Shown piece after piece: positions 24,654 through 35,420 of a stretch of 64,000 bases of DNA (position 1 is its first letter; each line of letters begins with the position of its first letter). The translations under genes and the position numbers were made by a program. The stretch is from the NCBI GenBank assembly GCA_027214345.1, contig JAPWHR010000003.1:372001-436000 (forward strand), read 5' to 3'. Origin of the DNA: Comamonadaceae bacterium G21597-S1 (GTDB taxonomy: Bacteria; Pseudomonadota; Gammaproteobacteria; Burkholderiales; Burkholderiaceae_C). Under the pieces are notes generated by a model, which did no database searches, was not told where the DNA came from, and was given only the letters and a program-made list of their open reading frames with translations.

Positions 24654-26753
24654 ATGACAACTCTCAATCAAATGGCCAACGCAATCCGTGCGCTGGCAAT
24701 GGACGCCGTGCAACAAGCCAACTCCGGCCATCCCGGAGCGCCCATGGGCATGGCGGAGATGGCGGTGGCCTTGTGGGGGCCGAAGTCGGCGGACGGCGCG
24801 CTTGCCGGTCACCTGAAGCACAACCCCGGCAACCCGCACTGGTTCGACCGCGACCGTTTCGTGTTGTCCAACGGTCATGCCTCGATGCTGCTGTATTCCT
24901 TGCTGCACCTCAGCGGGTATGCCTTGCCGATGGACGAGTTGAAGAATTTCCGCCAGCTGCACAGCAAGACACCGGGCCATCCGGAGTCCGGCCTGACTCC
25001 CGGAGTGGAGACCACGACCGGACCGCTGGGCCAGGGTTTTGCCAATGCCGTGGGCATGGCACTGGCCGAAAAGCTGCTCGCCAGCGAGTTCAACCGCGAA
25101 GACCATGCCATCGTCGACCACCACACCTATGTGTTCATGGGCGACGGCTGCATGATGGAAGGAGTCAGCCATGAGGCGGCGGCCTTGGCCGGTGCCTGGA
25201 AGCTGAACAAGCTGGTGGCGCTGTACGACGACAACGGCATTTCGATCGACGGGCAGGTCGCGCCCTGGTTCGTCGACAACACGGCCTTGCGTTTCGTGGC
25301 TTATGGCTGGAACGTCGTCGGTCCGATCGAGGGGCATGACACGGCGGCGGTGTCCAAGGCGATCGCCGAGGCACGCACCCAGAACGAACGCCCGACCCTG
25401 ATCATGTGCAAGACACGGATCGGCCAGGGCAGTCCGAACCGGGCCAACACAGCCAAGGCCCATGGCGAGCCGCTGGGTGCCGAGGAAATCGCGCTGGTGC
25501 GCGAGCAACTGGGCTGGAACGAGCCGCCGTTCGTGGTGCCGCAGGACATCTATGCAGCCTGGGATGCGAAGGCCGCAGGCGAAGCGGCCGAGTCGCAATG
25601 GGAGCAGCGCCTTGCCGCTTACCGGGCCGCGCATCCGGAACTGGCCCTGGAGCTGGAACGCCGCATGCGCGGCGACCTGCCGCGCGTGTTCACGCAGACG
25701 GCGGTGGACACCGTGATTGCCGCGCACGAGAAGGCGGAAACCGTTGCCAGCCGCAAGGCCTCGCAACTCGCACTGGAGGCGTTCACCGCCGCAATGCCGG
25801 AGATGCTGGGCGGCTCGGCCGACCTGACCGGTTCGAACCTGACGAACACCAGGAGCACGCCGAGCCTGCGTTTCGACGTACAGGGCCAGGTTGCACAGAC
25901 GCCCGACGCGAACGGCACGCTGCACGGCGGCCGCCACATCAACTACGGGGTGCGCGAGTTCGGCATGGCGGCCATCATGAATGGCGTGGCGCTGCACGGG
26001 GGCTACATTCCCTACGGTGGCACCTTCCTGACCTTCAGCGACTACAGCCGCAACGCGATCCGCATGGCGGCGCTGATGAAGCTGCGCGTGGTGCATGTGT
26101 TCACGCACGACAGCATCGGTCTTGGCGAAGACGGCCCGACCCACCAGTCGATCGAACACGCGGCGTCGCTGCGCCTGATTCCGAACCTGGATGTCTGGCG
26201 TCCGGCCGACACTGCCGAGACGGCGGTGGCCTGGGCGGTCGCGTTGCAGAACCGGTCCATGCCGACGGCGCTGCTGCTCAGCCGTCAGGGCATCAGTTAT
26301 GCACCCAAGGGCCATTGCGCCGCCGCGCCGGATGCGGCCGGCCTCGATGCCATCAACAAGGGTGCCTACGTGCTGGCCGAACCCACGGAAGTGGGTCTGC
26401 GCAAGAAGGCGCAGGCGGTGATCATCGCCACCGGCTCCGAGGTGCAGCTGGCGCTCAAGGCGCAGGAGCTGCTGGCCGCGCGCAAGATTGCGGTGCGCGT
26501 GGTGTCCATGCCCAGCACTACCACGTTCGACCGGCAGTCGGTCGCCTACAAGAAGCAGGTGCTGCCCGCCGGCCTGCCGCGAATTGCGGTGGAGATGGGT
26601 GTCACGGACGGCTGGTGGAAATACGGCTGCGCGGCGGTCGTGGGCATCGACACCTATGGCGAGTCGGCGCCGGCGCCGGTGTTGTTCAAGCATTTCGGCT
26701 TCACGCCGGAGAACGTCGCCGCCACGGTGCAGAAGGTGCTGGCCAGGCGCTGA
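24654..26753 (+). CDS. tkt: Transketolase
   Basis: A 699-residue thiamine-diphosphate enzyme that transfers two-carbon units in the pentose phosphate pathway (or Calvin cycle). The start at 24654 begins MTTLNQMANAIRALAMDAVQQANSGHPGAPMGMA. The TPP pyrophosphate motif is FMGDGCMMEG..., and the pyrimidine-domain segments GVREFGMAAIMNG and THDSIGLGEDGPTHQ(S)IEH are intact. Length is slightly above the E. coli enzyme (663). gapA follows 60 bp later on the same strand with its own strong Shine-Dalgarno, and the two are commonly adjacent in betaproteobacteria. Confidence 0.96.
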   Translation: MTTLNQMANAIRALAMDAVQQANSGHPGAPMGMAEMAVALWGPKSADGALAGHLKHNPGNPHWFDRDRFVLSNGHASMLLYSLLHLSGYALPMDELKNFRQLHSKTPGHPESGLTPGVETTTGPLGQGFANAVGMALAEKLLASEFNREDHAIVDHHTYVFMGDGCMMEGVSHEAAALAGAWKLNKLVALYDDNGISIDGQVAPWFVDNTALRFVAYGWNVVGPIEGHDTAAVSKAIAEARTQNERPTLIMCKTRIGQGSPNRANTAKAHGEPLGAEEIALVREQLGWNEPPFVVPQDIYAAWDAKAAGEAAESQWEQRLAAYRAAHPELALELERRMRGDLPRVFTQTAVDTVIAAHEKAETVASRKASQLALEAFTAAMPEMLGGSADLTGSNLTNTRSTPSLRFDVQGQVAQTPDANGTLHGGRHINYGVREFGMAAIMNGVALHGGYIPYGGTFLTFSDYSRNAIRMAALMKLRVVHVFTHDSIGLGEDGPTHQSIEHAASLRLIPNLDVWRPADTAETAVAWAVALQNRSMPTALLLSRQGISYAPKGHCAAAPDAAGLDAINKGAYVLAEPTEVGLRKKAQAVIIATGSEVQLALKAQELLAARKIAVRVVSMPSTTTFDRQSVAYKKQVLPAGLPRIAVEMGVTDGWWKYGCAAVVGIDTYGESAPAPVLFKHFGFTPENVAATVQKVLARR

Positions 26754-27815
<1,062 letters not shown>

Positions 27816-27826
27816 CTGCTGGGCGA

Positions 27827-27864
27827 TTCCATGGCGCTCCCGGGGGAGCGGGCGCGCCACGGAA
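27827..27864 (+). terminator. Hairpin after gapA
   Basis: TTCCATGGCGC pairs with GCGCCACGGAA (10 of 11 positions) around a GC-rich loop, twelve bases after the gapA stop, followed by TTTCGC. It is a reasonable terminator for tkt-gapA, though the T tract is short. Confidence 0.5.
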
Positions 27865-27912
27865 TTTCGCTTGAGTGACAGAACAGGTCGCATTCACTGA
27901 TCTGTCGGTAGC

Positions 27913-28875
27913 GTGGGACGGCCGCACAATACGGCCAACACCGACCCACCGCAGCCCTCCCCCGTGATCCATCCCGACGCTGCGCGTGGCATTCGATTCC
28001 TGTGCGCGGGGGTGTTCGTCTTTTCGCTGCAGGACGCGGTCGTCAAGCAGGTCAGTGGCGACTATCCGCTGACGCTGGTGATGACGATCCGCTCCATCGT
28101 CGCGATCCCGATCCTGCTTGTCATGGTGCAACTCGAGGCGGGTTGGCGCGCGATCTTCACGCCGCATTTCCGCTCGCTGGTGTCGCGCGCCGGCCTCATG
28201 TTCGGGGCCTACACCACCTACTACATGGCGTTTCCGGCAATGAACCTGGCCTACGCCGTCGCCCTGTATTTCACGGTGCCGCTGTTCGTCACGGCGCTGG
28301 CCGGGCCGTTCCTGGGCGAGCAGATCGGGTTCAAGGTCTGGGCCGCGCTGACGGTCGGGTTCGGCGGCGTGCTGGTGATCCTGCAGCCCGGCAGTGGATT
28401 GTTCCAATGGGCGGCGTTGCTGTCGCTGGTGTCGGCATTGTTGTACGCCACCTCGATGTTGATGGCCCGGCGCATCGGGGTCGCGCAGCCAGCGTCGGTC
28501 ATGACCTTCTACCAGAACGGTGTCTTCCTGGCCGGCGCATTGCTCATCGCCGGTGGCACCCATTGGATGGGCATCAAGGATGCGGGCCATCCCAGCCTTT
28601 CGTTCCTGGTCCGGCCCTGGACCTGGCCGACCGGGGGTGACTTCCTGTTGATTGCGTCCTGCGGCGTCATCGCGTCGGCCGGCATGTTGCTGCTGACCCA
28701 TGCCTACCGCATCAGCCCGGCCAACCTGGTGACGCCGTTCGAATACACCGGCATCCTGTGGGCGCCGTTGTGGGGATTCCTGTTCTTCGGCGAGGTGCCG
28801 CTGCTGACGACGGTGACCGGAGCGGTGTTGATTGCCGTGGCGGGCATGTTCGCGTTGCGCGAGGCGCGAAAATGA
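27913..28875 (+). CDS. EamA/DMT superfamily transporter (first of three in the window)
   Basis: A 320-residue inner-membrane protein with about ten hydrophobic helices in two EamA repeats (FLCAGVFVFSLQDAVVKQ at the start of the first). It starts with GTG at 27913, or alternatively GTG at 27964, which trims a proline-rich leader. The substrate cannot be inferred from sequence; metabolites such as amino acids are typical. The PhnZ-like gene begins 35 bp downstream, so the two may be co-transcribed. That would hint at transport of an organophosphonate or its product. Confidence 0.8.
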   Translation: MGRPHNTANTDPPQPSPVIHPDAARGIRFLCAGVFVFSLQDAVVKQVSGDYPLTLVMTIRSIVAIPILLVMVQLEAGWRAIFTPHFRSLVSRAGLMFGAYTTYYMAFPAMNLAYAVALYFTVPLFVTALAGPFLGEQIGFKVWAALTVGFGGVLVILQPGSGLFQWAALLSLVSALLYATSMLMARRIGVAQPASVMTFYQNGVFLAGALLIAGGTHWMGIKDAGHPSLSFLVRPWTWPTGGDFLLIASCGVIASAGMLLLTHAYRISPANLVTPFEYTGILWAPLWGFLFFGEVPLLTTVTGAVLIAVAGMFALREARK

Positions 28876-28909
28876 TCATCGACCCCAACAAGACGATGGA
28901 AACACGAAC

Positions 28910-29455
28910 ATGGATGTGATGAAGCAGATTCGCAGTGCGTTTGCCCGGCGCGGCGGTGAAGGATATGGCGAAGGTGTCAGCCAGCTGGAGCACGCGATCC
29001 AGTGTGCGGCGTTCGCCGAGCGCGATGGCGCCAGTGATGCGTTGGTCGCTGCCGCCTACCTGCACGACATCGGCCATCTGCTGCACGACCTGCCGCAGGA
29101 CATCGCCGATCGTGGCATCGATACCCAGCATGAGTCGACCGGTTCGGCATGGTTGTCGCAGTATTTCGGGCCGGAACTGACCGAGCCGGTGCGTATGCAC
29201 GTCGCAGCCAAGCGTTACCTGGCGGCGACCGAGCCGGGTTATTACGACCTGTTGTCGGATGCCTCGAAGTTGTCGCTCACCCTGCAGGGCGGACCGATGT
29301 CGCCCGAACAGGTGCAGGCGTTCGAGGCAGAGCCGTTTTTCGCCGACGCCATCCGGCTGCGGCGCTGGGACGAGGAAGGCAAGATCGTCGGCTTCGAGGG
29401 GCCTTCGCCGGCGCATTTCGAAGCCATCGTCGCCGGTTGCCTGAGGGCTGGCTGA
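28910..29455 (+). CDS. PhnZ-like HD-domain oxygenase (phosphonate degradation-associated HDIG protein)
   Basis: A 181-residue HD-domain protein. PhnZ is a mixed-valent di-iron oxygenase that cleaves (R)-1-hydroxy-2-aminoethylphosphonate to glycine and phosphate. As I recall the PhnZ ligand set, equivalents are in place: Tyr19, His28, His52-Asp53, His56, His74, His97, Lys101 and Asp154. The sequence LEHAIQCA...YLHDIGHLLHD...MHVAAKRYL is that of the phosphonate-associated HD subgroup rather than a nucleotide phosphohydrolase. The usual partner, the 2-oxoglutarate hydroxylase PhnY*, is not adjacent. Other phosphonates, for example trimethylated AEP as with TmpB, are possible substrates. Confidence 0.8.
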   Translation: MDVMKQIRSAFARRGGEGYGEGVSQLEHAIQCAAFAERDGASDALVAAAYLHDIGHLLHDLPQDIADRGIDTQHESTGSAWLSQYFGPELTEPVRMHVAAKRYLAATEPGYYDLLSDASKLSLTLQGGPMSPEQVQAFEAEPFFADAIRLRRWDEEGKIVGFEGPSPAHFEAIVAGCLRAG

Positions 29456-29520
29456 CGGCGTTTGGCGCCAGCGGACCGTCCCGCGCGATGGCGGCCGGGT
29501 CGTCCGGCCAGGCCGGTCGA

Positions 29521-30636
29521 TCAGTCCAGCAGTTCGGCCGGCGGAACGTGGTCGTAGCCGAGATCACGCGCCACGGCGGCGTACGTGACCTTGCCCTGGG
29601 CCACGTTCAGGCCACGGCGCAGGTGTTCGTCGTCCCGCAGTGCCTGTTTCCAGCCCTTGTCGGCCAGGGCGAGGGCATGGCCGATGGTCGCGTTGTTCAG
29701 CGCGAAGGTCGAGGTCCGGGCCACGGCGCCCGGCATGTTGGCCACGCAATAATGCACCACGCCGTCGACGACGAAGGTCGGGTTGTCATGGGTGGTGGCA
29801 TGCGAGGTCTCGAAGCAGCCGCCCTGGTCGATTGCCACGTCGACGACGACGGCGCCTTTCTTCATCGCCCCGATCATCTTTTTCGTGACGAGTTTGGGCG
29901 CGGCGGCACCGGGGATCAGTACGCCGCCGACCACGACCTCCGCATCCAGCACCGCGTCCTCCAGGCTTTGCGCCGTCGAATACACGGTCTGGATCCGGTT
30001 GCTGAACACCAGGTCGAGTTGCCTGAGCCGGTCGACGTTCTTGTCCAGCACGGTCACGCGGGCACCCATGCCGACGGCGACCTGCAATGCGTTCGATCCC
30101 ACCACCCCGGCGCCGATGATGACGACATGGGCGGCGGGCACACCGGGAACACCGCCGAGCAGCACCCCCATCCCGCCCTTGGACTTCTCCAGATGTGCCG
30201 CGCCCGCCTGCACCGCCATCCGGCCAGCGACTTCGCTCATCGGCGCCAGCAGCGGCAGGCCGCCACCGGGTCCGGTGATGGTTTCGTAGGCGATGCAGAT
30301 CGCACCGGATTCGACCAGTGCTTTGGTCTGTTCCGGGTCGGGGGCCAGGTGCAGGTAGGTGTACAGGATCTGGCCGGGGCGCAGCATCGCGCATTCGTGC
30401 GGTTGCGGTTCCTTGACCTTGACGATCATGTCGGCCTGGGCGAACACAGACTCGGCATCCGACGCGATGCCGGCGCCCACCGCACCATAGTGCGCATCCG
30501 ACAGACCGATGGCAGCGCCGGCTCCGGCCTGCACCAGCACCTGATGCCCGTGTGAAACCAGCTCCCGCACACTGGCAGGTGTCAGGCCAACCCGGTATTC
30601 GTGGTTCTTGATTTCCTTTGGAAGGCCAATTCGCAT
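29521..30636 (-). CDS. ald: Alanine dehydrogenase
   Basis: A 371-residue NAD-dependent enzyme interconverting L-alanine with pyruvate and ammonia. The N-terminus [20 protein letters not shown] carries substrate-binding Arg and nearby Lys residues. The NAD fold [24 protein letters not shown] and the C-terminal [19 protein letters not shown] are highly conserved. ATG 30636 is the family start; 26 extra upstream codons are rejected. Since PhnW and BauA in this window both use pyruvate and release alanine, Ald could regenerate pyruvate and feed nitrogen to the cell. Confidence 0.95.
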   Translation of the reverse strand: MRIGLPKEIKNHEYRVGLTPASVRELVSHGHQVLVQAGAGAAIGLSDAHYGAVGAGIASDAESVFAQADMIVKVKEPQPHECAMLRPGQILYTYLHLAPDPEQTKALVESGAICIAYETITGPGGGLPLLAPMSEVAGRMAVQAGAAHLEKSKGGMGVLLGGVPGVPAAHVVIIGAGVVGSNALQVAVGMGARVTVLDKNVDRLRQLDLVFSNRIQTVYSTAQSLEDAVLDAEVVVGGVLIPGAAAPKLVTKKMIGAMKKGAVVVDVAIDQGGCFETSHATTHDNPTFVVDGVVHYCVANMPGAVARTSTFALNNATIGHALALADKGWKQALRDDEHLRRGLNVAQGKVTYAAVARDLGYDHVPPAELLD

Positions 30637-30770
30637 ACGAGATACCCCCTTGGAAAATGGCAGCGCTACAAGGATCCGGTCATGCGCCGTCGCAGTAGCA
30701 GACTGTTTCGTCAACCGCGATCATGTGCCTGGATGTACCGTCACAGTCCCGTATGCAGGGTGTCACGATG

Positions 30771-33605
30771 TCAGCGGAGCGATGACGACAGTGCCTTGGC
30801 CTCGGCCAGGCTTTCAAAGGCCACTCCCGAATTGATCGCGGATTCGAGTTCCGAGCGCGCTTCGCTGGTCCGCCCGGTCTTGGCCAGTACCGCGGCGAGA
30901 TGGTAGCGGATCTCCGGGTTGCCGGGTGCACGCAGGCGCGCGTCACGCAGCAACTGCAGGGCGCGATCCGTTTGCCCGTTCTGGAACAGAGCCCATCCCA
31001 GGGTGTCGGTCACCAATGCACTGCCCGGGGCACTGGCCAGTGCCGCTTCAGCGGTCTTGACCGCTCCCGGGTCTTTCAGTCGCAACTGCACATTGGCAAG
31101 ATTGTTGAGCAGTTCCGCATCTTTGGGTTCGATCTTGAGCGCCGTCTCGTAAGCCGCCTTTGCGGCGGAGAAATTCCCGGCGCGGGCTTGGCCGTCGGCC
31201 AGTGCCTTGTGCACGGTCAGGTCCCGCGGATGCGTCTTGAGCCACTGTTCTGCCAGTTGGAGAGCAGGCCTGGCATCGCTCTGCATCGACATGGCGTAGA
31301 ACAACTTGAGCAAGGACGTGCTGGAAGCGTCGATCCTGTGCGCTTGTCGATAGGCCTCGACCGCGGCTCCTGTTTGTCCGCTTGTCATCGCGATATCGCC
31401 GAGCAAGGCATGGCCGATCGCCAGCCTGGGGTGCGCCGCAAGAATATCGCGTGCGCGCTTTTCGGCCTTGGCCCGCTCCCCCTGGCGTAGTTCGATTTCG
31501 GTCATCAGCGCCAGGGCCGGCAGGAAGTTCGGCCGGCTGGACAAGGCCTTGTCCAGGCTGTAGGCCGCGCCGGCGAGGTTATTGGCGGACAACTGCAGCG
31601 TGGCGATCTGTACTTGAAGCGGCGCGTTGTATTCGGCGAATCGGGTCGCACCTGTCAAGGTGCTCTTGGCGCCGACCGAGTCACCGATGGCCAGCTGCGC
31701 GCGGCTGTAGGTCAGCATCACGTTCATGTTGTCCGGCGCCTTTCCTGAGGCCATCTTGGCAGCGTCCAGCGCCTCGCTTGCGCGACCATGGCGCAGATGG
31801 AATTCGACCAGTGCGAGGTCTGCACGGACATCCCGCCCAGTGCCTGCATCGCGCGCTTTTTCGAGCCACCGCCGGGCCTCCGCCTGGGCGCCTTTTCGTT
31901 CTGCGATGACCGACAGCTCGTACATCGCTTCGCCCAGCCGCGCGTCCGTCGACAGCAGCGCGTTGAGCCGTTGGGTTGCGGCATCGTAGGCCTTGGCGGC
32001 AATGTCCAGTCGGGCCACGTTCAGCTTGGCCTGCGTCATGTTGCTGTCGATGGCAATCGCGCTCTCGAATGCTGCGCGCGCGGCCGCGGCATTGCCCGAA
32101 CGACCGTGGGCCATGCCGAGCAAGTTGTGGAACAACGCGTTGGACTTGTTGAGCTTGACCAGTTGCTCCGCGACCGGCACGGCCTTGCGAGGCAATCCGT
32201 TGCGCAGATACAGCTGCACCAGCGCGACCGCCGCCTGGGTTTGCCGCGGATCCTTCTTGTAGGCAGCTTCCAGCTCGACCAGTCCGCTGGCGTCTTGTCC
32301 GTCTCCGACCAGGCTCAGGCCCAGTGCCGTACGAAAGGCCGGGTCGTCCTTCGACTGCAGTGCTTCCTGCATCAGTGCCGTGGCCTTGGCATTGCGGCCC
32401 AGACTCATATGGGCGGAGGCGAGCAGTGTCAAGGCCTGGCCATCGCCAGGTTGGGCACGCAGATAGGTCTCCAGCACGTTGACCGCCTGCGTGGCATTGC
32501 CGTCGGCGAGGTAGATGCGGGCCAGCAGCTTGGATGCCGGGCTGTTGTTCTGGACCCGCTGGAAGGCTTCCAGATACTGTTTGGCCTTCTCTCCCTGGCT
32601 CAGTCCGAAATGCGCCAGGCCGTTGAGCATCAGCAGCTGCGGCCGATAACGAATAAAGTCGATCGGAACCGGATCGAGCAGGTTCGTGACCTCCTTGAGC
32701 GCCAGCTGCGATGCTTCGTTGTCGCCATCGCGCTCCGCCAGCAAGGCGCGCAGATAGGCGCCGCGCGGCTCGCGCGGCGCAACGCGCTTGAGTTCGGTGG
32801 CGTCCTTGGCGGCGTCGGCGAAGCGGCCCTGGTCGATCAGGATGCCCAGGCGGGCGACGCGAGCCTCGACGTGGGTATCGTCGGCCTTGATCGCGCGGTC
32901 GTATGCGGCCACTGCATCCGCGAGATTTCCCTGGACATGGGCGATCGATCCTTTCTGGTACCACGCCTGGGCGGAGTCCGGTGCCAGCGCCAGTGCCTTT
33001 TCGCAGGCCTCGACGGCCTCACTGAACTGGCGCGAGCGGATGCGGATCGGCACTTCAGCCAGCCAGACATCCGGCTCCTGGCGATCGATGACTCGAGCCT
33101 CCTCGATGGCCTTGAGCGCATTGGCGGGTTCGCCAAGATCGCTGAATACGGAGGCTCGCAACAGCTGAAGTTCGAGCTGCACGCGGGGCGGCAGTCCGGC
33201 GGGACGGAATGTCTCCTGTTCCAGTATCAGCTTGTGTTTGCCCTGGGCCATATAGGACTGGCCCAGCATGACCACCAGCTCTGCCCGATTCACGCCCAGT
33301 CTCAGCGCTTCATTCAAGGCGACTTCTGCCGCAACCACGTCGCCGTTGCGCATCAAGGCCTTGCCCAGCAGCAGCTGAACGGGCAGCATCTTCGGGTCGA
33401 TCTGCAGCGCGTTCTTGAGTTGGATGATCGCGCCGGGCATGTCGTTCTTGTCGAAACGCACCAGGGCGTCTTCGTAATAGCCGGCGGCCTTGGTGTTGCT
33501 CTGGGCGAATGCGCAGGTACTGGCCATGAGCAGCGAGCAGGACAACGCAACAGCGTGCATCGCATGGCGTTGCATGCGGCCGAGAGAAGAAAGAGGTGTT
33601 GTCAT
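30771..33605 (-). CDS. prsT: PrsT-like TPR protein of PEP-CTERM/exosortase systems
   Basis: A 944-residue exported protein made almost entirely of tetratricopeptide repeats after a signal peptide (LSCSLLMASTCAFAQ). The N-terminal stretch YYEDALVRFDKNDMPGAIIQLKNALQIDPKMLPVQLLLGKALMRNGD (quoted in segments) is the recognisable PrsT family opening. PrsT is associated with exosortase A and exopolysaccharide clusters, probably as a periplasmic or outer-membrane scaffold. Here it stands alone. A Cys in the signal region does not sit in a good lipobox, so lipoprotein status is doubtful. Confidence 0.85.
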   Translation of the reverse strand: MTTPLSSLGRMQRHAMHAVALSCSLLMASTCAFAQSNTKAAGYYEDALVRFDKNDMPGAIIQLKNALQIDPKMLPVQLLLGKALMRNGDVVAAEVALNEALRLGVNRAELVVMLGQSYMAQGKHKLILEQETFRPAGLPPRVQLELQLLRASVFSDLGEPANALKAIEEARVIDRQEPDVWLAEVPIRIRSRQFSEAVEACEKALALAPDSAQAWYQKGSIAHVQGNLADAVAAYDRAIKADDTHVEARVARLGILIDQGRFADAAKDATELKRVAPREPRGAYLRALLAERDGDNEASQLALKEVTNLLDPVPIDFIRYRPQLLMLNGLAHFGLSQGEKAKQYLEAFQRVQNNSPASKLLARIYLADGNATQAVNVLETYLRAQPGDGQALTLLASAHMSLGRNAKATALMQEALQSKDDPAFRTALGLSLVGDGQDASGLVELEAAYKKDPRQTQAAVALVQLYLRNGLPRKAVPVAEQLVKLNKSNALFHNLLGMAHGRSGNAAAARAAFESAIAIDSNMTQAKLNVARLDIAAKAYDAATQRLNALLSTDARLGEAMYELSVIAERKGAQAEARRWLEKARDAGTGRDVRADLALVEFHLRHGRASEALDAAKMASGKAPDNMNVMLTYSRAQLAIGDSVGAKSTLTGATRFAEYNAPLQVQIATLQLSANNLAGAAYSLDKALSSRPNFLPALALMTEIELRQGERAKAEKRARDILAAHPRLAIGHALLGDIAMTSGQTGAAVEAYRQAHRIDASSTSLLKLFYAMSMQSDARPALQLAEQWLKTHPRDLTVHKALADGQARAGNFSAAKAAYETALKIEPKDAELLNNLANVQLRLKDPGAVKTAEAALASAPGSALVTDTLGWALFQNGQTDRALQLLRDARLRAPGNPEIRYHLAAVLAKTGRTSEARSELESAINSGVAFESLAEAKALSSSLR

Positions 33606-33832
33606 GGCGCGCTGGACATCGCAGATCGGAACAAGATGTCATCGTAGCGCAAGGCTGCGAACAAGCGGCCTGCAACCCGCCATGGGGATGGGGAATGGTC
33701 GCCTTTCCCGTTCGGAACGGGCATCGTTCACGCTGCGGGCTCGCAGACCCGGTCTGCAAGAACGTGTCCGCGCCGGCCCGGTACCCAGGCCCGGCGCCGT
33801 TTGTCGATCCGGGACGTCGAACGGCGAGGGCC

Positions 33833-35380
33833 CTACCGGTTGCTGGGAAAACTGAACACCGCCCCCTCCCGAACCCCCGCCGAAGGCCATCTCTGCGTGA
33901 TCGTCTTGCGCTTCGTATAAAACCGCACCGCATCCGGCCCGTAGGCGTGAAGGTCGCCGAACAAGGACCGTTTCCAGCCGCCGAACGAGTGGTAGGCCAC
34001 CGGCACCGGCAGCGGCACGTTGACGCCGACCATGCCGACCAGGATGTTGTCGCTGAAGTAGCGTGCCGCCTCGCCGTCGCGGGTGAAGATGCAGGTGCCG
34101 TTGCCGTATTCGTGCCTGTCGATGAGCTCCATGGCTTCCTGCAGCGTCTTGACGCGCACGATGCCGAGCACCGGGCCGAAGATCTCGTCCTGGTAGATCG
34201 ACATGCCGGGCTTGACGTTGTCGAACAGGCAGGGGCCGAGGAAATAACCTTCCTCGTGCCCGGCCGGCACCTTGACGCCGCGGCCGTCGACCAGCAGCTT
34301 GGCGCCTTCCTTGACGCCCTGGTCCACATAACCCACGACCTTCTCGAAATGCGGCTTGGTGACCAGTGGACCCATGTCGTTCGACGCGTCCTTGCCCGGG
34401 CCGACCTTCATCTTGGCGATCTCGGTCTTCAGGCCGGCGATCATGGCGTCTGCCGTTTCGTCGCCCACGGCCACGATCAGCGGCACCGCCATGCAGCGTT
34501 CGCCGCAGGAGCCGTAAGCCGCACCCATCATCGCGCTGACCGCATTGGCGACGTCGGCGTCCGGCATCACGACGGCATGGTTCTTGGCTCCGCCCAGGGC
34601 CTGGACCCGCTTGCCGTTGGCACAGCCGGTGGCGTAGACGTATTCGGCAATCGGCGTCGAGCCGACAAAACTCACCGCGGCGATACGCTTGTCGGCCAGC
34701 AGCGCGTCGACGGCTTCCTTGTCGCCGTTGACCACGTTGAGCACGCCAGGGGGCAGGCCGGCCTCGAGTGCCAGCTGGGCCACCATCAGCGCGCTCGACG
34801 GGTCGCGCTCGGACGGCTTGAGGATGAAGGTGTTGCCGCAGACCACCGCCATCGGCCACATCCACAGCGGCACCATGATCGGGAAGTTGAACGGCGTGAT
34901 GCCGGCGGTCACGCCCAGCGGCTGGAATTCGCTCCAGGAGTCGATGGACGGGCCGACGTTCTTGCTGTGTTCGCCCTTGAGCAGTTCCGGCGCGTAGCTG
35001 GCGTATTCGACGTTCTCGATGCCGCGCTGCAATTCACCGAGCGCATCGCCGACGACCTTGCCGTGTTCGGCGGTCAGCAGCGCGCACAGCTGGTCGGCAT
35101 GCTCCTCGAGCAGCTGCTTGAGCTTGGACATTACCCGCGCGCGCTTGAGCGGCGGCGTCGCGCGCCAGGCCGGATACGCCGCCTGGCTCGAGGCGATCGC
35201 CTGCTCCAGCGTGGCGGCATCGGCCAGCAGCAGGCGTTTTTCCGCCTTGCCGGTGGCCGGGTTGAACACGTCCTGGGAGCGGCTGCCGCCGGAGACGAGC
35301 TTGCCGTCGATCAGGTGGCCGATGGTCGGCATCGTGGTGCTGCTGGCGCCGGCCGTCTGCAGGAAAGGGTCGTTGTACAT
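33833..35380 (-). CDS. mmsA: CoA-acylating methylmalonate-semialdehyde/malonate-semialdehyde dehydrogenase
   Basis: A 515-residue aldehyde dehydrogenase of the MmsA type, producing acetyl-CoA (from malonate semialdehyde) or propionyl-CoA. ITPFNFPIMVPLWMWPMAVVCGNTFILKPSE, GGAKNHAVVMPDAD and the catalytic cysteine in GSCGERCMAV are family hallmarks. The start could also be ATG 35332 (MPTIGHLIDG), which removes 16 residues. The gene lies 40 bp after bauA, so the pair makes a beta-alanine degradation operon. The C-terminal 15 or so residues (VREGAVFSFPSNR) are slightly longer than usual. Confidence 0.92.
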   Translation of the reverse strand: MYNDPFLQTAGASSTTMPTIGHLIDGKLVSGGSRSQDVFNPATGKAEKRLLLADAATLEQAIASSQAAYPAWRATPPLKRARVMSKLKQLLEEHADQLCALLTAEHGKVVGDALGELQRGIENVEYASYAPELLKGEHSKNVGPSIDSWSEFQPLGVTAGITPFNFPIMVPLWMWPMAVVCGNTFILKPSERDPSSALMVAQLALEAGLPPGVLNVVNGDKEAVDALLADKRIAAVSFVGSTPIAEYVYATGCANGKRVQALGGAKNHAVVMPDADVANAVSAMMGAAYGSCGERCMAVPLIVAVGDETADAMIAGLKTEIAKMKVGPGKDASNDMGPLVTKPHFEKVVGYVDQGVKEGAKLLVDGRGVKVPAGHEEGYFLGPCLFDNVKPGMSIYQDEIFGPVLGIVRVKTLQEAMELIDRHEYGNGTCIFTRDGEAARYFSDNILVGMVGVNVPLPVPVAYHSFGGWKRSLFGDLHAYGPDAVRFYTKRKTITQRWPSAGVREGAVFSFPSNR

Positions 35381-35420
35381 GGTGGTGATTTCCGTGAATA
35401 TGAAGAGTCGGGTTTGATTG

